Assembly: GCF_032854445.1 (NCBI RefSeq)
Contig: NC_088301.1
Location: forward strand, 22,995,808-23,059,807
DNA length: 64,000 bases
Source of the DNA: Liolophura sinensis
Taxonomy: Eukaryota; Mollusca; Polyplacophora; Chitonida; Chitonidae
Reading direction: 5' to 3'
Part shown: one piece after another, positions 1 through 13,700 of the stretch
How positions within the stretch are numbered: position 1 is the stretch's first letter
How the letters are laid out: each line of letters opens with the position of its first letter
The notes under the pieces: generated by a model
The model's input: only the letters and a program-made list of their open reading frames with translations
Told to the model about the DNA's origin: nothing
Database searches by the model: none
Position numbers and translations under genes: made by a program

Positions 1-850
1 AGGTCTCTACTAATTTCTTTATGTGTGGTACAGGATCTTGACAAGGTGTTTTATTCCTGAAGACAATTGTTTCAAGTGCTGTGTAAAATATTGAACATGT
101 ATTTTGTATTTCTCATTTAGTATGAGTGTACTGTGTTCAGGGCCTGAATTTCCACTCGAATCTGTGAATCAATTCGCCAAAAAATTCACAGCATTTTCTG
201 GTTATGAGAATTTGACTTGATCCTCGCTGTTGAAAGTCTTGTAAATTCCCAACTTAAAGTAGTGTTGAAAGGCTCATTATTGGCCTCAGACGCCCACAAT
301 TGTTATGTGATGTCTTCCCTATTGTACAGCAGTGACATATACGTTAATTAATGAATGTGGCTCCGCTGTCTTTTGATACGTTGTGTCATTGCAGTATGAA
401 TTCTGGACCCCGATTTGTTACAATACCAAGCTTCCAAACAGTAGTAGCTCCCCTTTCTTTTAAGTTCGTGAGCACAATTTATATTACCCAAACAACCAAT
501 CTGACGAATTTCAAAATAGTTTCCGAAGCAACGGAGCACATGGATGCGGTTGCAACTCTCATCAGTGGCTAAAAAATCTGTTTCTAAAAAGACTGTTGGT
601 GTGGGAGAAAAGCTTGAAAGACAGTTTTGATTTCATTGAAGATGAGTCGGGTGTAAAGGTTGTGATATTTCAACAACAAAAATGGTGGGAAAGTAATTTT
701 TTTTATTAGATTGCAACATTTGTAATGGCAAAATTCAGGCCTTGGTGTTTTGCATGTGTTGTATGAAATCTTTTACATGTTTTATTTTTCATGTAGTTTG
801 GGAGCCTATTTTTTGGTTTGTGTTGTATGACATCTTTGACAGATATTTCT
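1..850. other. Gene-free stretch upstream of the first visible MUTYH exon
   Basis: AT-rich DNA with no exon I can recognise. The MUTYH segment expected just before the first visible exon (the conserved LPWR region) is not found here, so it lies outside the window and this stretch is probably intron. Bases 730-850 hold weakly diverged copies of the array that follows. Confidence 0.5.
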
Positions 851-1943
851 ATGTAGTATTTCTGATGTAGCATAGATGTTTACCATTTTGAGTGTGTTAT
901 GTACAAATCTGTGACACGTCTCATATTTCTGATGTAGTATAGATGTTTACCATTTTGAGTGTGTTATATACAATCTGTGACACGTCTCATTTGTGATGTA
1001 GTATAGATGTTTACCATTTTGAGTGTGTTGTGTACAAATCTCTGACACTCCTCATATTTTTGATGTAGTGTAGATGTTTACCATTTTGAGTGTGTTACGT
1101 ACAAATCTATGACACGTGTCATATTTCTGATGTAGTGTAGATGTTTACCATTTTGAGTGTGTTACGTACAATCTCGGACACTTCTCATATTTGTGATGTA
1201 CTATAGATGTTTACCATTTTGAGTGTGTTACATACAAATCTATGACACGTGTCATATTTGTGATGTAGTGTAGATGTTTACCATTTTGAGCGTGTTATGT
1301 ACAATCTCTGACATGTCTCATATTTGTGATGTAATATAGATGTTTACCATTTTGAGTGTGTTACGTACAAATCTCTGACACTTCTCATTTTTCTGATGTA
1401 GTGTAGATGTTTACCATTTTGAGCGTGTTATGTACAATCTTTGACATGTCTCATATTTGGGATGTAGTATAGATGTTTATCATTTTGAGTGTGTTATGTA
1501 CAGTCTGTGACACGTCTCACATTTCTGATGCAGTATAGATGTTTACCATTTTGAGTGTGTTATGTACAATCTGTGACATGTGTCATATTTGTGATGTAGT
1601 ATAGATGTTTACCATTTTGAGTGTGTTACGTACAAATCTCTGACACGTGTCATATTTGTGATGTAGTATAGATGTTTACCATTTTGAGTGTGTTATGTAC
1701 AAATCTGTGACACGTGTCATATTTCTGATGTAGTATAGATGTTTTCCATTTTGAGCGTGTTAAGTACAAATCTGTGACACGTGTCATATTTCTGATGTAG
1801 TATAGATGTTTTCCATTTTGAGTGTGTTATGTACAAATCTCTGACAGGTGTCTCATATTTCTGATGTAGTATAGATGTTTACCATTTTGAGTGTGTTATG
1901 TAGCCTACAAATCTGTGACACATGTCTCATATTTCTGATGCAG
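850..1943 (+). repeat. About 65-bp minisatellite ending on the MUTYH splice acceptor
   Basis: About 16 tandem units carrying GATGTTTACCATTTTGAG and CTCATATTTCTGATGTAG. The last unit ends in CTCATATTTCTGATGCAG, which is the acceptor of the exon starting at 1944, so the 3' splice-site region is part of the repeat unit. Most copies carry TAG and at least one internal copy (near 1530) carries CAG. Confidence 0.9.
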
Positions 1944-2017
1944 TCTGGGTATCTGAAATCATGCTGCAGCAGACTCAAGTGGCTACAGTGATAGATTACT
2001 ACAACAGATGGATGGAG
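1944..2017 (+). CDS. MUTYH: MUTYH exon with catalytic Glu
   Basis: Twenty-four whole codons after a split Val, reading [19 protein letters not shown] and onward. The Glu of SEIMLQQTQ matches E. coli MutY Glu37, the catalytic acid, by family knowledge. Acceptor GATGCAG, donor GAG|GTAAGA; entry is at phase 1 and exit at phase 0. Confidence 0.95.
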
Positions 2018-5000
2018 GTAAGAAAAATGTCACCACCCTGCTTACCACTTGTTTATAAGCCTAACTGAACCAGCAAAATGATCATAGGTTGCTATACATG
2101 GATTGTAACTGTCATAAACGTGTGTTGCCTTTATAGTTGCAGTCATGTTACATGAACCCTACATTTCCTCCATGGAACAGGACTCAGGCGAGAGTCAAGA
2201 AAGCTATTTTGCCTTCCTCTCCAGGATAGGTCAGGGTGGGGGGTGGTCCTCTCCAGGATAAGTCAGGGTGGGGCATGGTCCTCTCCAGGATAAGTCAGGG
2301 TGGGGCATGGTCCTCTCCAGGATAAGTCAGGGTGGGGCATGGTCCTCTCCAGGATAAGTCAGGGTGGGGCATGGTCCTCTCCAGGATAAGTCAGGGTGGG
2401 GCATGGTCCTCTCCAGGATATGTCAGGGTGGGGCATGGTCCTCTCCAGGATAAGTCAGGGTGGGGCATGGTCCTCTCCAGGATATGTCAGGGTGGGGCAT
2501 GGTCCTCTCCAGGATAAGTCAGGGTGGGGCATGGTCCTCTCCAGGATAAGTCAGGGTGGGCCATGGTCCTCTCCAGGATAAGTCAGGGTGGGGCATGGTC
2601 CTCTCCAGGATAAGTCAGGGTGGGGCATTGTCCTCTCCAGGATAAGTCAGGGTGGGGCATGGTCCTCTCCAGGATAAGTCAGGGTGGGGCATGGTCCTCT
2701 CCAGCATAAGTCAGGGTGGGCCATGGTCCTCTCCAGGATAAGTCAGGGTGGGGCATTGTCCTCTCCAGGATAAGTCAGGGTGGGGGGTGGTCCTCTCCAG
2801 GATAAGTCAGGGTGGGGCATGGTCCTCTCCAGGATAAGTCAGGGTGGGGCATGGTCCTCTCCAGGATAAGTCAGGGTGGGGGCTGGTCCTCTCCAGGATA
2901 AGTCAGGGTGGGGCATGGTCCTCTCCAGGATATGTCAGGGTGGGGCATGGTCCTCTCCAGGATAAGTCAGGGTGGGGGCTGGTCCTCTCCAGGATAAGTC
3001 AGGGTGGGGGCTGGCCCTGTCCAGGATAAGTCAGGGTGGGGCATGGTCCTCTCCAGGATAAGTCAGGTTGGGGCATGGTCCTCTCCAGGATAAGTCAGGG
3101 TGGGGGCTGGCCCTGTCCAGGATAAGTCAGGGTGGGGCATGGTCCTCTTCAGGATAAGTCAGGGTGGGGGCATGGTCCTCTCCAGGATAAGTCAGGGTGG
3201 GGCATGGTCCTCTCCAGGATAAGTCAGGGTGGGGCATGGTAAACCAGGTGGATTTCACATGAACCTAAATGTATTTTTCTCACTGGATTTTCAGGTGCAC
3301 ATGAAGTCAGAATTAATGTGTTCCTCAAATTTCTGAAAAGAAACAGAAAACTCTGTCCAGAAAAAGCATTTCAGATTCTTTTGTTTTTGCATTTTTATGT
3401 TTGGAATGCAGCAAAAGCAATTATGTTCTCAGGTGGGTTTTTAAACCCATATATTTAGCATTATTTTGAAAACCTAAAATCTGTTAAAACTTATTCTTAA
3501 TATTTGTGTCTCTGATTGAAGAGGCCATGACGTTGTCTTTGACATCTATGAGTTTGTGTTTACTAGAAATGGCCGACACTACAAGAGCTAGCCAAAGCAA
3601 CGCTGGAGGTGAGTAAATACTATTTCAGCCTTTTGTCCGTTCACATTTTTGGTATGTTTAATTGTGTAAGTCCACATCGATTGATTGTTCAGATGTGTGA
3701 CGTGCTATGTTTTAACATTTGGCCATTCACATGATAATGAGATGTTAAAGTGCGAGACAATAAGTAACTTTTGCAGGATGTCTCGCATCTATTGCAAATG
3801 TGCTGCTTGTGCTGAATAAAGAAACGCAGAATTGATACTAATTGACTGAAAATGAAGATAGGGTTTCCTGGGTTAAATCTTGCAGCCATAGTCGCCTGGA
3901 ATTGCCTATCTGTCACATCAGCCAATCAGAATCAATTCTGTATCCCTGTAAGTTACACATCCATCCTAATTCCTCGGCCTTTTTTTGTATATGAAAGAGC
4001 AGTTTTCAGTGCAATTTATGTACATTTTAAACTTGATTTTCGAGACAAACTACACTGTGTGGTATGGCCAATTTCAGGACTTCACAAAAATTACAAATTT
4101 ATCGGCCCACTCAGAAATAGTGCCTTCAGAATATGCTTGAATAAACACTTTGCAAACATGCGAAAACTTGGAAGAATTACAGTACACTAGACTGATATTA
4201 TTATAGAAATGGATGTCGTTATATGCATATGCTGTTTTGCTATGTTTTATATTTTAACATTTTACCGTATATTTTCTTTATTACTGTAGGTATCTGTAAC
4301 TTGCTGTCCTTGACTGCACATGTTTAGGAGTTATTTGGATTGTATAATGAAGTATTTCTGTTTCTAAAGTTTAGCATTCTTCAAGTGGTACATTCTGCTT
4401 AATTCTGATTGATTCATCCAGCTCATTGGGCCTTACGCTGGCTTCCTTTCCGGCCGTATGTGGAAAGGTCTGACAGCAACCTGCAGATGGTCCTGGGTTT
4501 TCCCTGGGCTCTGCCCTCCCACCAGACGCTGGCTGCCGTAGTATCAGTGAAATACTCTTGAGTACAGCGTAAAACACCAATCCAATAAACAATCAAACAG
4601 CTTATTGGGCCACTAAATAGTTTTTTGTGAAGTTTGATTAATTTCCTATGAGAAAAAAATACCAAAACAAAAATTAAGTGCTGGCTTTGAAAGTGTATTG
4701 TTAGATACCAAAGTTCATATGAAATACAGTATCCTTGTTCTGTAAGATGTACGATGTGTTACATGCAGGATGTTAACACCATGTGGTCGGGGCTAGGGTA
4801 CTACTCGCGGGGAAGACGACTTCTGGAGGGTGTGAAAAAGGTAAAAACTTAGCAGACACACAATGATATCAATAATCTCTTACATGTTTTCTTGCTAATA
4901 TTCATGTAAATTCTTCTTAGAACAAGGCCCTTTGTTTTCCTTTTTCACACGGCCTCTCTTCATCTATGCGACACTGGAATAAGCTATATTCTGTAAGAAC

Positions 5001-7703
5001 CCTGCATTGAAAAGTGTCGAAAGTGGTCTTATTGTATTAATTTTGGCTAAATGAACTAATAAAGAATGTGCCAAAAGTCTGCTCACGAATTCAAAGTTGA
5101 AGACAAATACAAACCAAGCAAGCTTTCTAGAAGTATTCTGAAACCACTATTGGTTTGTTAAAGTCCACAATGAAACCAAAACTGCCGTAATTTTGTTAAA
5201 GATTCATAATTGACCTAACAGCACAGAAATTGAACTTTGTCTGTAACTTGTCAAGGTGAAAATTTCAATTCACAGTAACCAGTCATTTTGTAAATGCTGC
5301 CAAATCAGACAAAATAACCACAATTGGAACCAGTATGAAATGTCGGATTATTGATGGATTTAGCTTCCTCTGGTACAGATAGGAGACTAATTAATAAATA
5401 CATAAGTAACCAATGTGAAGAAATGTTGGACTTCTTCTTCTTTGATTAGGTGGTTGAGGAGCTGAATGGGAAGATGCCTGCGACAGCTGAAGATCTGGTG
5501 AAGGCATTACCAGGTGTTGGCAGGTATACAGCAGGTGCCATAGCATCTATAGCCTTCAATCAGGTGAGATGTGGTGAAGGCATTACCAGGTGTTGGCAGG
5601 TATACAGCTGGTGCCATAGCATCTATAGCCTTCAATCAGGTGAGATGGGGTGAAGATATTACCACGTGTTGGCAGGTATACAGCAGGTGCCATAGCATCT
5701 ATAGCCTTCAATCAGGTGAGATGTGGTGAAGACATTACCAGGTGTTGGCAGGTATACAGCAGGTGCCATAGCATCTATAGCCTTCAATCAGGTGAGATGT
5801 GGTGAAGACATTACCAGGTGTTGGCAGGTATACAGCAGGTGCCATAGCATCTATAGCCTTCAATCAGGTGAGATGGGGTGAAGACATTACCAGGTGTTGG
5901 CAGGTATACAGCAGGTGCCATAGCATCTATAGCCTTCAATCAGGTGAGATGTGGTGAAGACATTACCAGGTATACAGCAGGTGGCATAGCATCTATAGCC
6001 TTCAATCAGGTGAGATGTGGTGAAGACATTACCAGGTGTTGGCAGGTATACAGCAGGTGGCATAGCATCTATAGCCTAATCAGGTGAGATGTGGTGAAGA
6101 CATTACCAGGTGTTGGCAGGTATACAGCAGGTGCCATAGCATCTATAGCCTTCAATCAGGTTAGATGGGGTGAAGACATTACCAGGTGTTGGCAGGTATA
6201 CAGCAGGTGGCATAGCATCTATAGCCTTCAATCAGGTGAGATGTGGTGAAGACATTACCAGATGTTGGCAGGTATACAGCAGGTGCCATAGCATCTATAG
6301 CCTTCAATCAGGTGAGATGGGGTGAAGATATTACCAGGTGTAGGCAAGTGTACAGCAGGTGCCATAGCATCTATAGCCTTCAATCAGGTAAGATCTGGTG
6401 AAGATATTACCAGGTGTAGGCAAGTGTACAGCAGGTGAAGACATTACCTGGTGTAGGCAGGTATACAGCAGGTGTCAGGTGAGATCTGGTGAGGAGATTA
6501 TCTGGTGTAGGCAAGTGTACAGCAGGAGACAGCATCTATAATCAGGTGAGATCTGGTGAAGGCAGGAGCTATAGCATCTATAATCAGTTGAGATCTGGTG
6601 AAGGCAGGTACACAGCAGGAGCTATAGCATCTATAATCAGGTGAGGTAAAGGCAGGTACACAGCAGGAGCTATAGCATCTATGATCAGGTGAGGTGAAGG
6701 CAGGTACACGGCAGGAGCTATAATATCTATAATCAGGTGAGATCTGGTTTAACCATGTCAATAAAGCTATTGAAGTAGTGTTGCACCAGCATACATACTA
6801 AAAATGGGATCAGTATTGGTTACAGCCTGACACGGGGCAGGAAAAAAAAATGTTCAAGCTGATGTGTGACATGGTTAGCAAATTTTGCTTCCTCATTATT
6901 CGACGAAAAGCTACAATGTTATTTACATGGGATTTTTGTGCCGAACAATTGGCCCAAATCAAGGACATATTGGGTGCAGGATTTATTTATTTATTTGATT
7001 GGTGTTTTACACCGTACTCAAGAATATTTCACTTATACGACGGCGGCCAGCATTATGGTGGGTGGAAATCGGGCACACCCCGGGGGAAACCCATGACCAT
7101 CCGCAGGTTTATTGGGTGCAGGACAAATACATATAGGGTGCAGCAATAATACATATAGGGTGCAGGGCAAATACATATTGGGTGCAGGACAACTACATGT
7201 AGGGTGCAGGACAACTACATGTGCAGGACATTGTCTTTGACAGGCTGTTTGTACACAGAAAAACCAGACAGTGAAGAATTACCACAATTTGTCAACGTTG
7301 TCGATCAACGAACAAGCACTCATGATCTTATTGCTTGAGGGAAAGTTGACAAAACATTGTAAAGGGCTGTGTGGGAATCTGATGATGAAAGTTGAATAGT
7401 GCACCCTGTGTGGTTGATGGTTCTCACTCAAGTAACTGAGCACCTTTTGTCTTTTACATTTATCGTTAATTCAGACAGGTATGGTATTGATGTATGTAAA
7501 GAAATATAGAAAACATATCGCCATTTGTCCCTGGTTGTATATTCTGTCTTGGCTATGCAGTGATCTCTGAGTGTTTTGTTTGATACAGACAACCGGTTTG
7601 GTGGATGGGAATGTGGTACGGGTTCTGTGTCGTATGAGGATGGTGGGAGCCGACTGTACCAGTCAGCCAGTACAAGACATGCTCTGGTAAATCTACATAT
7701 ATA

Positions 7704-7759
<56 letters not shown>

Positions 7760-10700
7760 AACACACTGTATTACACCTAAAGTTTGTCATGTAAAAATGC
7801 ACCTTGAGAAAGGCATAAAGGGCTTGAAATGTTACTTTTATGCCAAGACTTAAGTTTTTCCAATAAGAAATCAAGCAAACTTCACGAAAAACCTTCTTAA
7901 ATGGCCGTATATGTTGGTAGAAATAATCTCAATCAATTAAGCTGTGTCAATTGAAAAAGCTAATCTTCAGCTGAAATACAGTACTGCAGCAGATTTTTCA
8001 TCATTTGCACTCCCAGTCTGTATTCTTCTGGGAAAACTCTGTCTTACGACTTATTTCAGTAAATCGGCAAAAACAGCATAATAGAAGATCCGAAGATTTG
8101 TTTTTCAGTTCGAACGCTAAACAGTGAAATCAATTTATTTACATACATGCAGTCAAATCATCAATGCTCCTTCAGAATCAACAATACCATTTGCGAGAGA
8201 GAGTTTCAAGGGGAATAACTCTGGGCGGGTTGTTGACACGGCTATAGACGGTGAACAGTCTTTAGCAATTTAAGAACATTACAACAGGGATATGGGCTGG
8301 AATTTCTACCTAACTGTAATCTCTGACAAATCTCTATGCTGATTCCCTATAGGATGCTTGTCGATGTATAGGCTGTGTTTTGAAACTGTTTAGCTGTCTT
8401 GCATCTGTATACTTCAGTATCTGTAAATCTTCATCTGTGGTATTCTTTTAACCAATCCTTTGTGCCTTGTCTTGATTTTGCCTTTGCCTTCATCTTGTCT
8501 TTGCCTTCATCTTGTCTTCTTGACCTTTGCATTGATCTTGTCTTTGCCTTTGCCTTCATCTTGCCTTTGCCTTGATCTTGCCTTTGCCTTTGCCTTGATC
8601 TTGCCTTTGCCTTGATCTTGCTTTTGCCTTGATCTTGTCTTTGCCTTTGCCTTGATCTTGCCTTTGCCTCTGCCTTTGCCTTTGCCTTGATCTTGTCTTT
8701 GCCTTTGCCTTGATCTTGCCTTTGTCTTGATCTTGCTTTTGCCTTGATTTTGCCTTTGCCTTTGCCTTGATCGTGTCTTTGCCTTTGCCTTGATCTTGCC
8801 TTTGCCTTTGCCTTGATCTTGCCTTTGCCTTTGCCTTGATCTTGTCTTTGTCTTTGCCTTTGCCTTGATCTTGCCTTTGCCTTTGCCTTGATCTTGCCTT
8901 TGTCTTTGCCTTTGCCTTTGTCTTTGTCTTTGTCTTTGCCTTGATCTTGCCTTTGCCTTGATCTTGCCTTTGCCTTGATCGTGTCTTTGCCTTTGCCTTG
9001 ATCGTGTCTTTGCCTTTGCCTTGATCTTGCCTTTGCCTTGATCTTGCCTTTGCCTTGATCTTGCTTTTGCCTTGATCTTGCCTTTGCCTTGATCTTGCCT
9101 TTGCCTTTGCCTTGATCTTGCCTTTGCCTTGATCTTGTCTTTGCCTTTGCCTTGATCTTGCCTTTGCCTTGATCTTGCCTTTGCCTTGATCTTGCCTTTG
9201 CCTTTGCCTTGATCTTGCCTTTACCTTTGTCTTGATCTTGCCTTTACCTTTGTCTTGTTCTTGCCTTTACCTTTGTCTTGTTCTTGCCTTTGCCTTGATC
9301 TTGCCTTTACCTTTGCCTTGATCTTACCTTTGCCTTGATCTTGTCTTTACCTTTGCCTTGATTTTGTCTTTACCTTTGCCTTGATCTTGCCTTTGCCTTG
9401 ATCTTGTCTTTACCTTGATCTTGTCTTTACCTTTGCCTTGATCTTGTATTTGCCTTTGCCTTGATCTTGCCTTTGCCTTTGCCTTGATCTTGCCTTTACC
9501 TTTGTCTTGATCTTGCCTTTACCTTTGTCTTGATCTTGCCTTTGCCTTGATCTTGCCTTTACCTTTGGCTTGATCTTACCTTTGCCTTGATCTTGTCTTT
9601 ACCTTTGCCTTGATCTTGCCTTTACCTTTGCCTTGATCTTACCTTTGCCTTGATCTTGTCTTTACCTTTGCCTTGATCTTGCTTTGCCTTTGCCCCTGTC
9701 TTGACTGTCATAAACCTCCAGGGACCATCTGTCAGACGCCATGATCGATGCTGTTTTATAGCGTGTAGACAGAGTAGGCGGTGCTAATGACCAAAAATCC
9801 TACAATTTGATGGCTGACGTACTTCTCCTCACCTACAGTTCACTATGATAGCAAAACAAATATGGCTAAAATAGCTTAAGTTAAAATGAATTAATTCCAT
9901 AATACAATGGAAAGGAAAATCCTGCTGGAACATTTATCTGGATAAAGATCACACCTGAAATTTTTGCAGTTTGGAAGAGCAAAATTGGTATAATTTTGTG
10001 GCTCTTTTTTTTTTTTTTTTTGGTTTTTCACAGGTCTCATGCTAATAAACTTGTGGATCAGGAAAGACCTGGAGATTTCAACCAATCCTTGATGGAACTA
10101 GGTGCTACAGTATGTACACCCAAAACTCCTTCCTGTTCTGAGTGCCCCGTTAAGGTGGCACTGTAAAGCATATGCGCAGGTAAAGGACTCTTTACAACAT
10201 TTTACTCTTAGGTAACATTAACCTAGGGATATTGTTGTTCGTCTGTTTTGCAGCATCACTAGAAAAAACTCTATCTCTGGATCGTTAGAAGCAAGGGTTA
10301 CCAAAGTTTTACTGCTCTTGCACCATTTTGGGTAAAAATCCTATTAAAATTCAGCAGCCTGGACCAATTTTCTCAAACTGTCGTGGTCAATTGCTTTTGG
10401 GTTGTTTAATCGTAAGTTAAACCATGGGAAGCATTTGATGTGGTCATATTGTCACACACATACATGACAGTTTGTTTCCTTCAGTGTTAAGTTTGTCAGG
10501 TACCTGCTGATGGTTGGTGGTTTACTCTGGCCACTCTAATTTCCTCCACCCTTAAACCTGACCTCCCTCATTTATTTCATATATTTATTTGATTGGTGTT
10601 TTATGCCGTACTTAATATATCTCACTTACAAGACGGTGGCCAGCATTATGATGGGAGGAAAGCAGGCGCAACCCCTTGGGAAACCCACGACCACTTACAG

Positions 10701-13700
10701 GTTGTTGGCGGACTTTCCCACATATGACCGGAGAGGAAGCCAGCATGAGCTGGATTTGATCTCACAACAACAGCATTGGTGAGAGGCTCCTGGGTCAGTG
10801 CTCCGCGCTGTCATGCTAACCCCCTTGGCCACGGAGTCGCCCAGTTGCCTCGTACATGTACATGTGTATTATGTGGAAAATTTTTTTAGTACGGTTTTAA
10901 ACACCAATTGTTCAATCAATGTTTTCGATCAATCAGCACAACAGTGCCTTAATATGACCCAGAGATATTTTATGGAGCTTTGCAGGATATATCGTCTACC
11001 TTTAGGTTTGCCTGTATGGTGTATTACTTATTTGACTCCTCGTTAAGCTCGGTGCTTCTTCCTCTCTATCTGGCTGTCTCTCCTGTATATATATATATAT
11101 ATATTATATATATATATTTTTTTTTTCTTCCAGTTATTATGTGTATAAACTCAACAAATATTGCTAAAAGCCCAGAAGTGAAGCTTTCCTCACACCATAA
11201 AGTTGGCCCGCTGTCGTATAAGTGAAATATTCTTGAGTAGGGCATGAAACAACAATCGAATAAAGAAATAAATCAAAAGTAAAGCTATTCGATATATAGG
11301 CTGATAATTTAAATTTTTATTTATTTATTTAATTATTCAAGAATATGATACATTTAATAAGTTTGGATAATATTTGATAAATGAATTTCAAATGTAGGTT
11401 GAGTACGAAAAGAAGGCGGCAGTGTCAAAGTGGACCAAAGCTAAGGTTACAGATGAAGATAACAATATACCAGATATAGAATGTGGTGAGTGCAGATAGG
11501 GGTGGTTTGTCCTTAATGTTTTGGGAACCCTTGGAAAAGAAAGTTCATTGTTAGTTTTGTGCCAGAATAGTACCTAAATGTAGGAGCAGTTCCTGGATCA
11601 AGATCACCACCAAAATTGCTTCGTCCAAGGAGATATTGTGCTCCAAATTTTGTACAATCCCATCCATAACTTTTAACACTAAGCCGCTGACTGACAGACA
11701 GTGACAGACAGACAGACGAAAACATAACCACATTGGCCGAGATGATAATAATAATAAGAATAACATGAAACAAAACATGTTTATATCCCTTTGGCATGAA
11801 AACCTTAGTGTGAAACGAGGAGGAGAATATGAAGTACCTGCATGAAAACCATTAATGTGAAATGAGGAGGAGGATATTAATTACCTGCATGAAAACCATT
11901 AGTGTGAAAGGATGTGGAGGAGGATTTTAAGTACCTGCATGAAAACCATTAGTGTGAAACGAGGAGTAGGATATTAAGTACCTGCATGAAAACCATTAGT
12001 GTGAAATGAGGAGGAGGAGGATTTTAAGTACCTGCATGAAAACCATTAGTGTGAAACGAGGAGTAGGATATTAAGTACCTGCATGAAAACCATTAGTGTG
12101 AAATGAGGAGGAGGAGTAGGATATTAAGTACCTGCATGAAAACCATTAGTGTGAAACGAGGAGGAGGAGGATATTAATTACCTGCATGAAAACCATTAGT
12201 GTGAAACGAGGAGTAGGATATTAAGTACCTGCATGAAAACCATTAGTGTGAAATGAGGAGTAGAATATTAAGTACCTGCATGAAAACCATTAGTGTGAAA
12301 TGAGGAGGAGGAGGATATTAAGTACCTGCATGAGAACCATTAATGTGAAATGAGGAGGAGGAGGATTTTAAGTACCTGCATGAAAACCATAAGTGTGAAA
12401 TGAGGAGGAGGATATTAAGTACCTGCATGAAAACCATTAGTGTGAAACGAGGAGTAGGATATTAAGTACCTGCATGAAAACCATTAGTGTGAAATGAGGA
12501 GGAGGAGGATATTAAGTACCTGCATGAAAACCATTAATGTGAAATGAGGAGGAGGAGGATATTAAGTACCTGCATGAAAACCATTAGTGTGAAAGGATGT
12601 GGAGGAGGATATTAAGTACCTGCATGACATGAAGCAGGTATGAGAAATGTCTGAAATGGTATATATGTGCATGTTTGGGGTTTGTGATGTACTGAATGGT
12701 ATGAAGTGAAACTCTACAAATGTTGACATACATTGACCAGAATAAAAACATTGTTGTTTGTTGTGAAGTGAAACAGTATTGACAAGAAAATGAGAAGCTG
12801 AGAAAAAGGAAGGAATGGTAGGATAATGATTTTGTCAACAGTCTTGGAGAAATACTGAGGAGTTAAGCAGCATTTATTATGATATGTTCTAAAAAGATTT
12901 TAGCAAAGAAAACATTTACATGTACATCGTATTATAATCATGAAGACATCTGTTGAGAAGACAGATTTACAAGTCGTGCAAAATAATGATGAATTCTTGA
13001 ACTTGTAGATGTTGGTGGGTTTTTTTCTTGTTTTCAGCAGAGGAAAGCTGTAAATTGTGTATTCCAAGCACAGAAGAGTGGGATCCAAGGTGAGAATTGT
13101 AGAATTGTGCTTTTGGAGTGACTTCCCTTTATGACTGTGTCATTAGCAAGTTGCCAATGGTCTGTGATTTGACAGCTGATATTAGTTTTTTTGACGCTTC
13201 TGCTCAGGCATGACGATTGATGAAATGTGAACCTCCCCTCAATCATAGACTGCCATGAGCGTGTGGGTGCAGTAGGTGTTAAAGTCGTTGACGAATGTAA
13301 CTTTGAAATGGACGAGACCGGCCCGGATAGCACAGTTGGTAGAGCGTCCGCTTCGGGACCGGTAGATCCAGGATCAATCCTTGGTCGAGTCACACCTAAG
13401 ACTTTAAAAGAGGAAGTTGTAACTTCCTCGCTTGGCGTTCAGCATGAAGGGGATAGTGCAACGACTGGTTGACCTGTATCAGTATAATGGCTCGGGCGGG
13501 GCGGCTTACTTGCCTTCGGTAAGTCGTCTCAGTGATGCAGCACTAAATAAAAGAGCGGTGGAAATCCGTCCTGCAACAAGGAGGCACATTACACGTGCAT
13601 GCACCCTAATGATTCCTTCGTCGTCATATGACTGAAAAATTGTTGAGTACGACGTTAAACCCCAAGCACTCACTCACTCACTCACTTGAAATGGACGAAC

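Noticed and set aside
2332-3029. Open frames repeating [13 protein letters not shown]-type units
   Set aside because: They are read-through of the 32-bp minisatellite in a MUTYH intron; three frames stay open only because the unit lacks stops in places.
7428-7874. 148-codon minus-strand frame
   Set aside because: It crosses a MUTYH exon in antisense and a (TA)n run, giving a YIYIYI tract; it is not protein-like.
13319-13392. tRNA-like sequence with A and B boxes
   Set aside because: No complete cloverleaf, and it is followed by a SINE body and an (ACTC)n tail; it is a SINE head.
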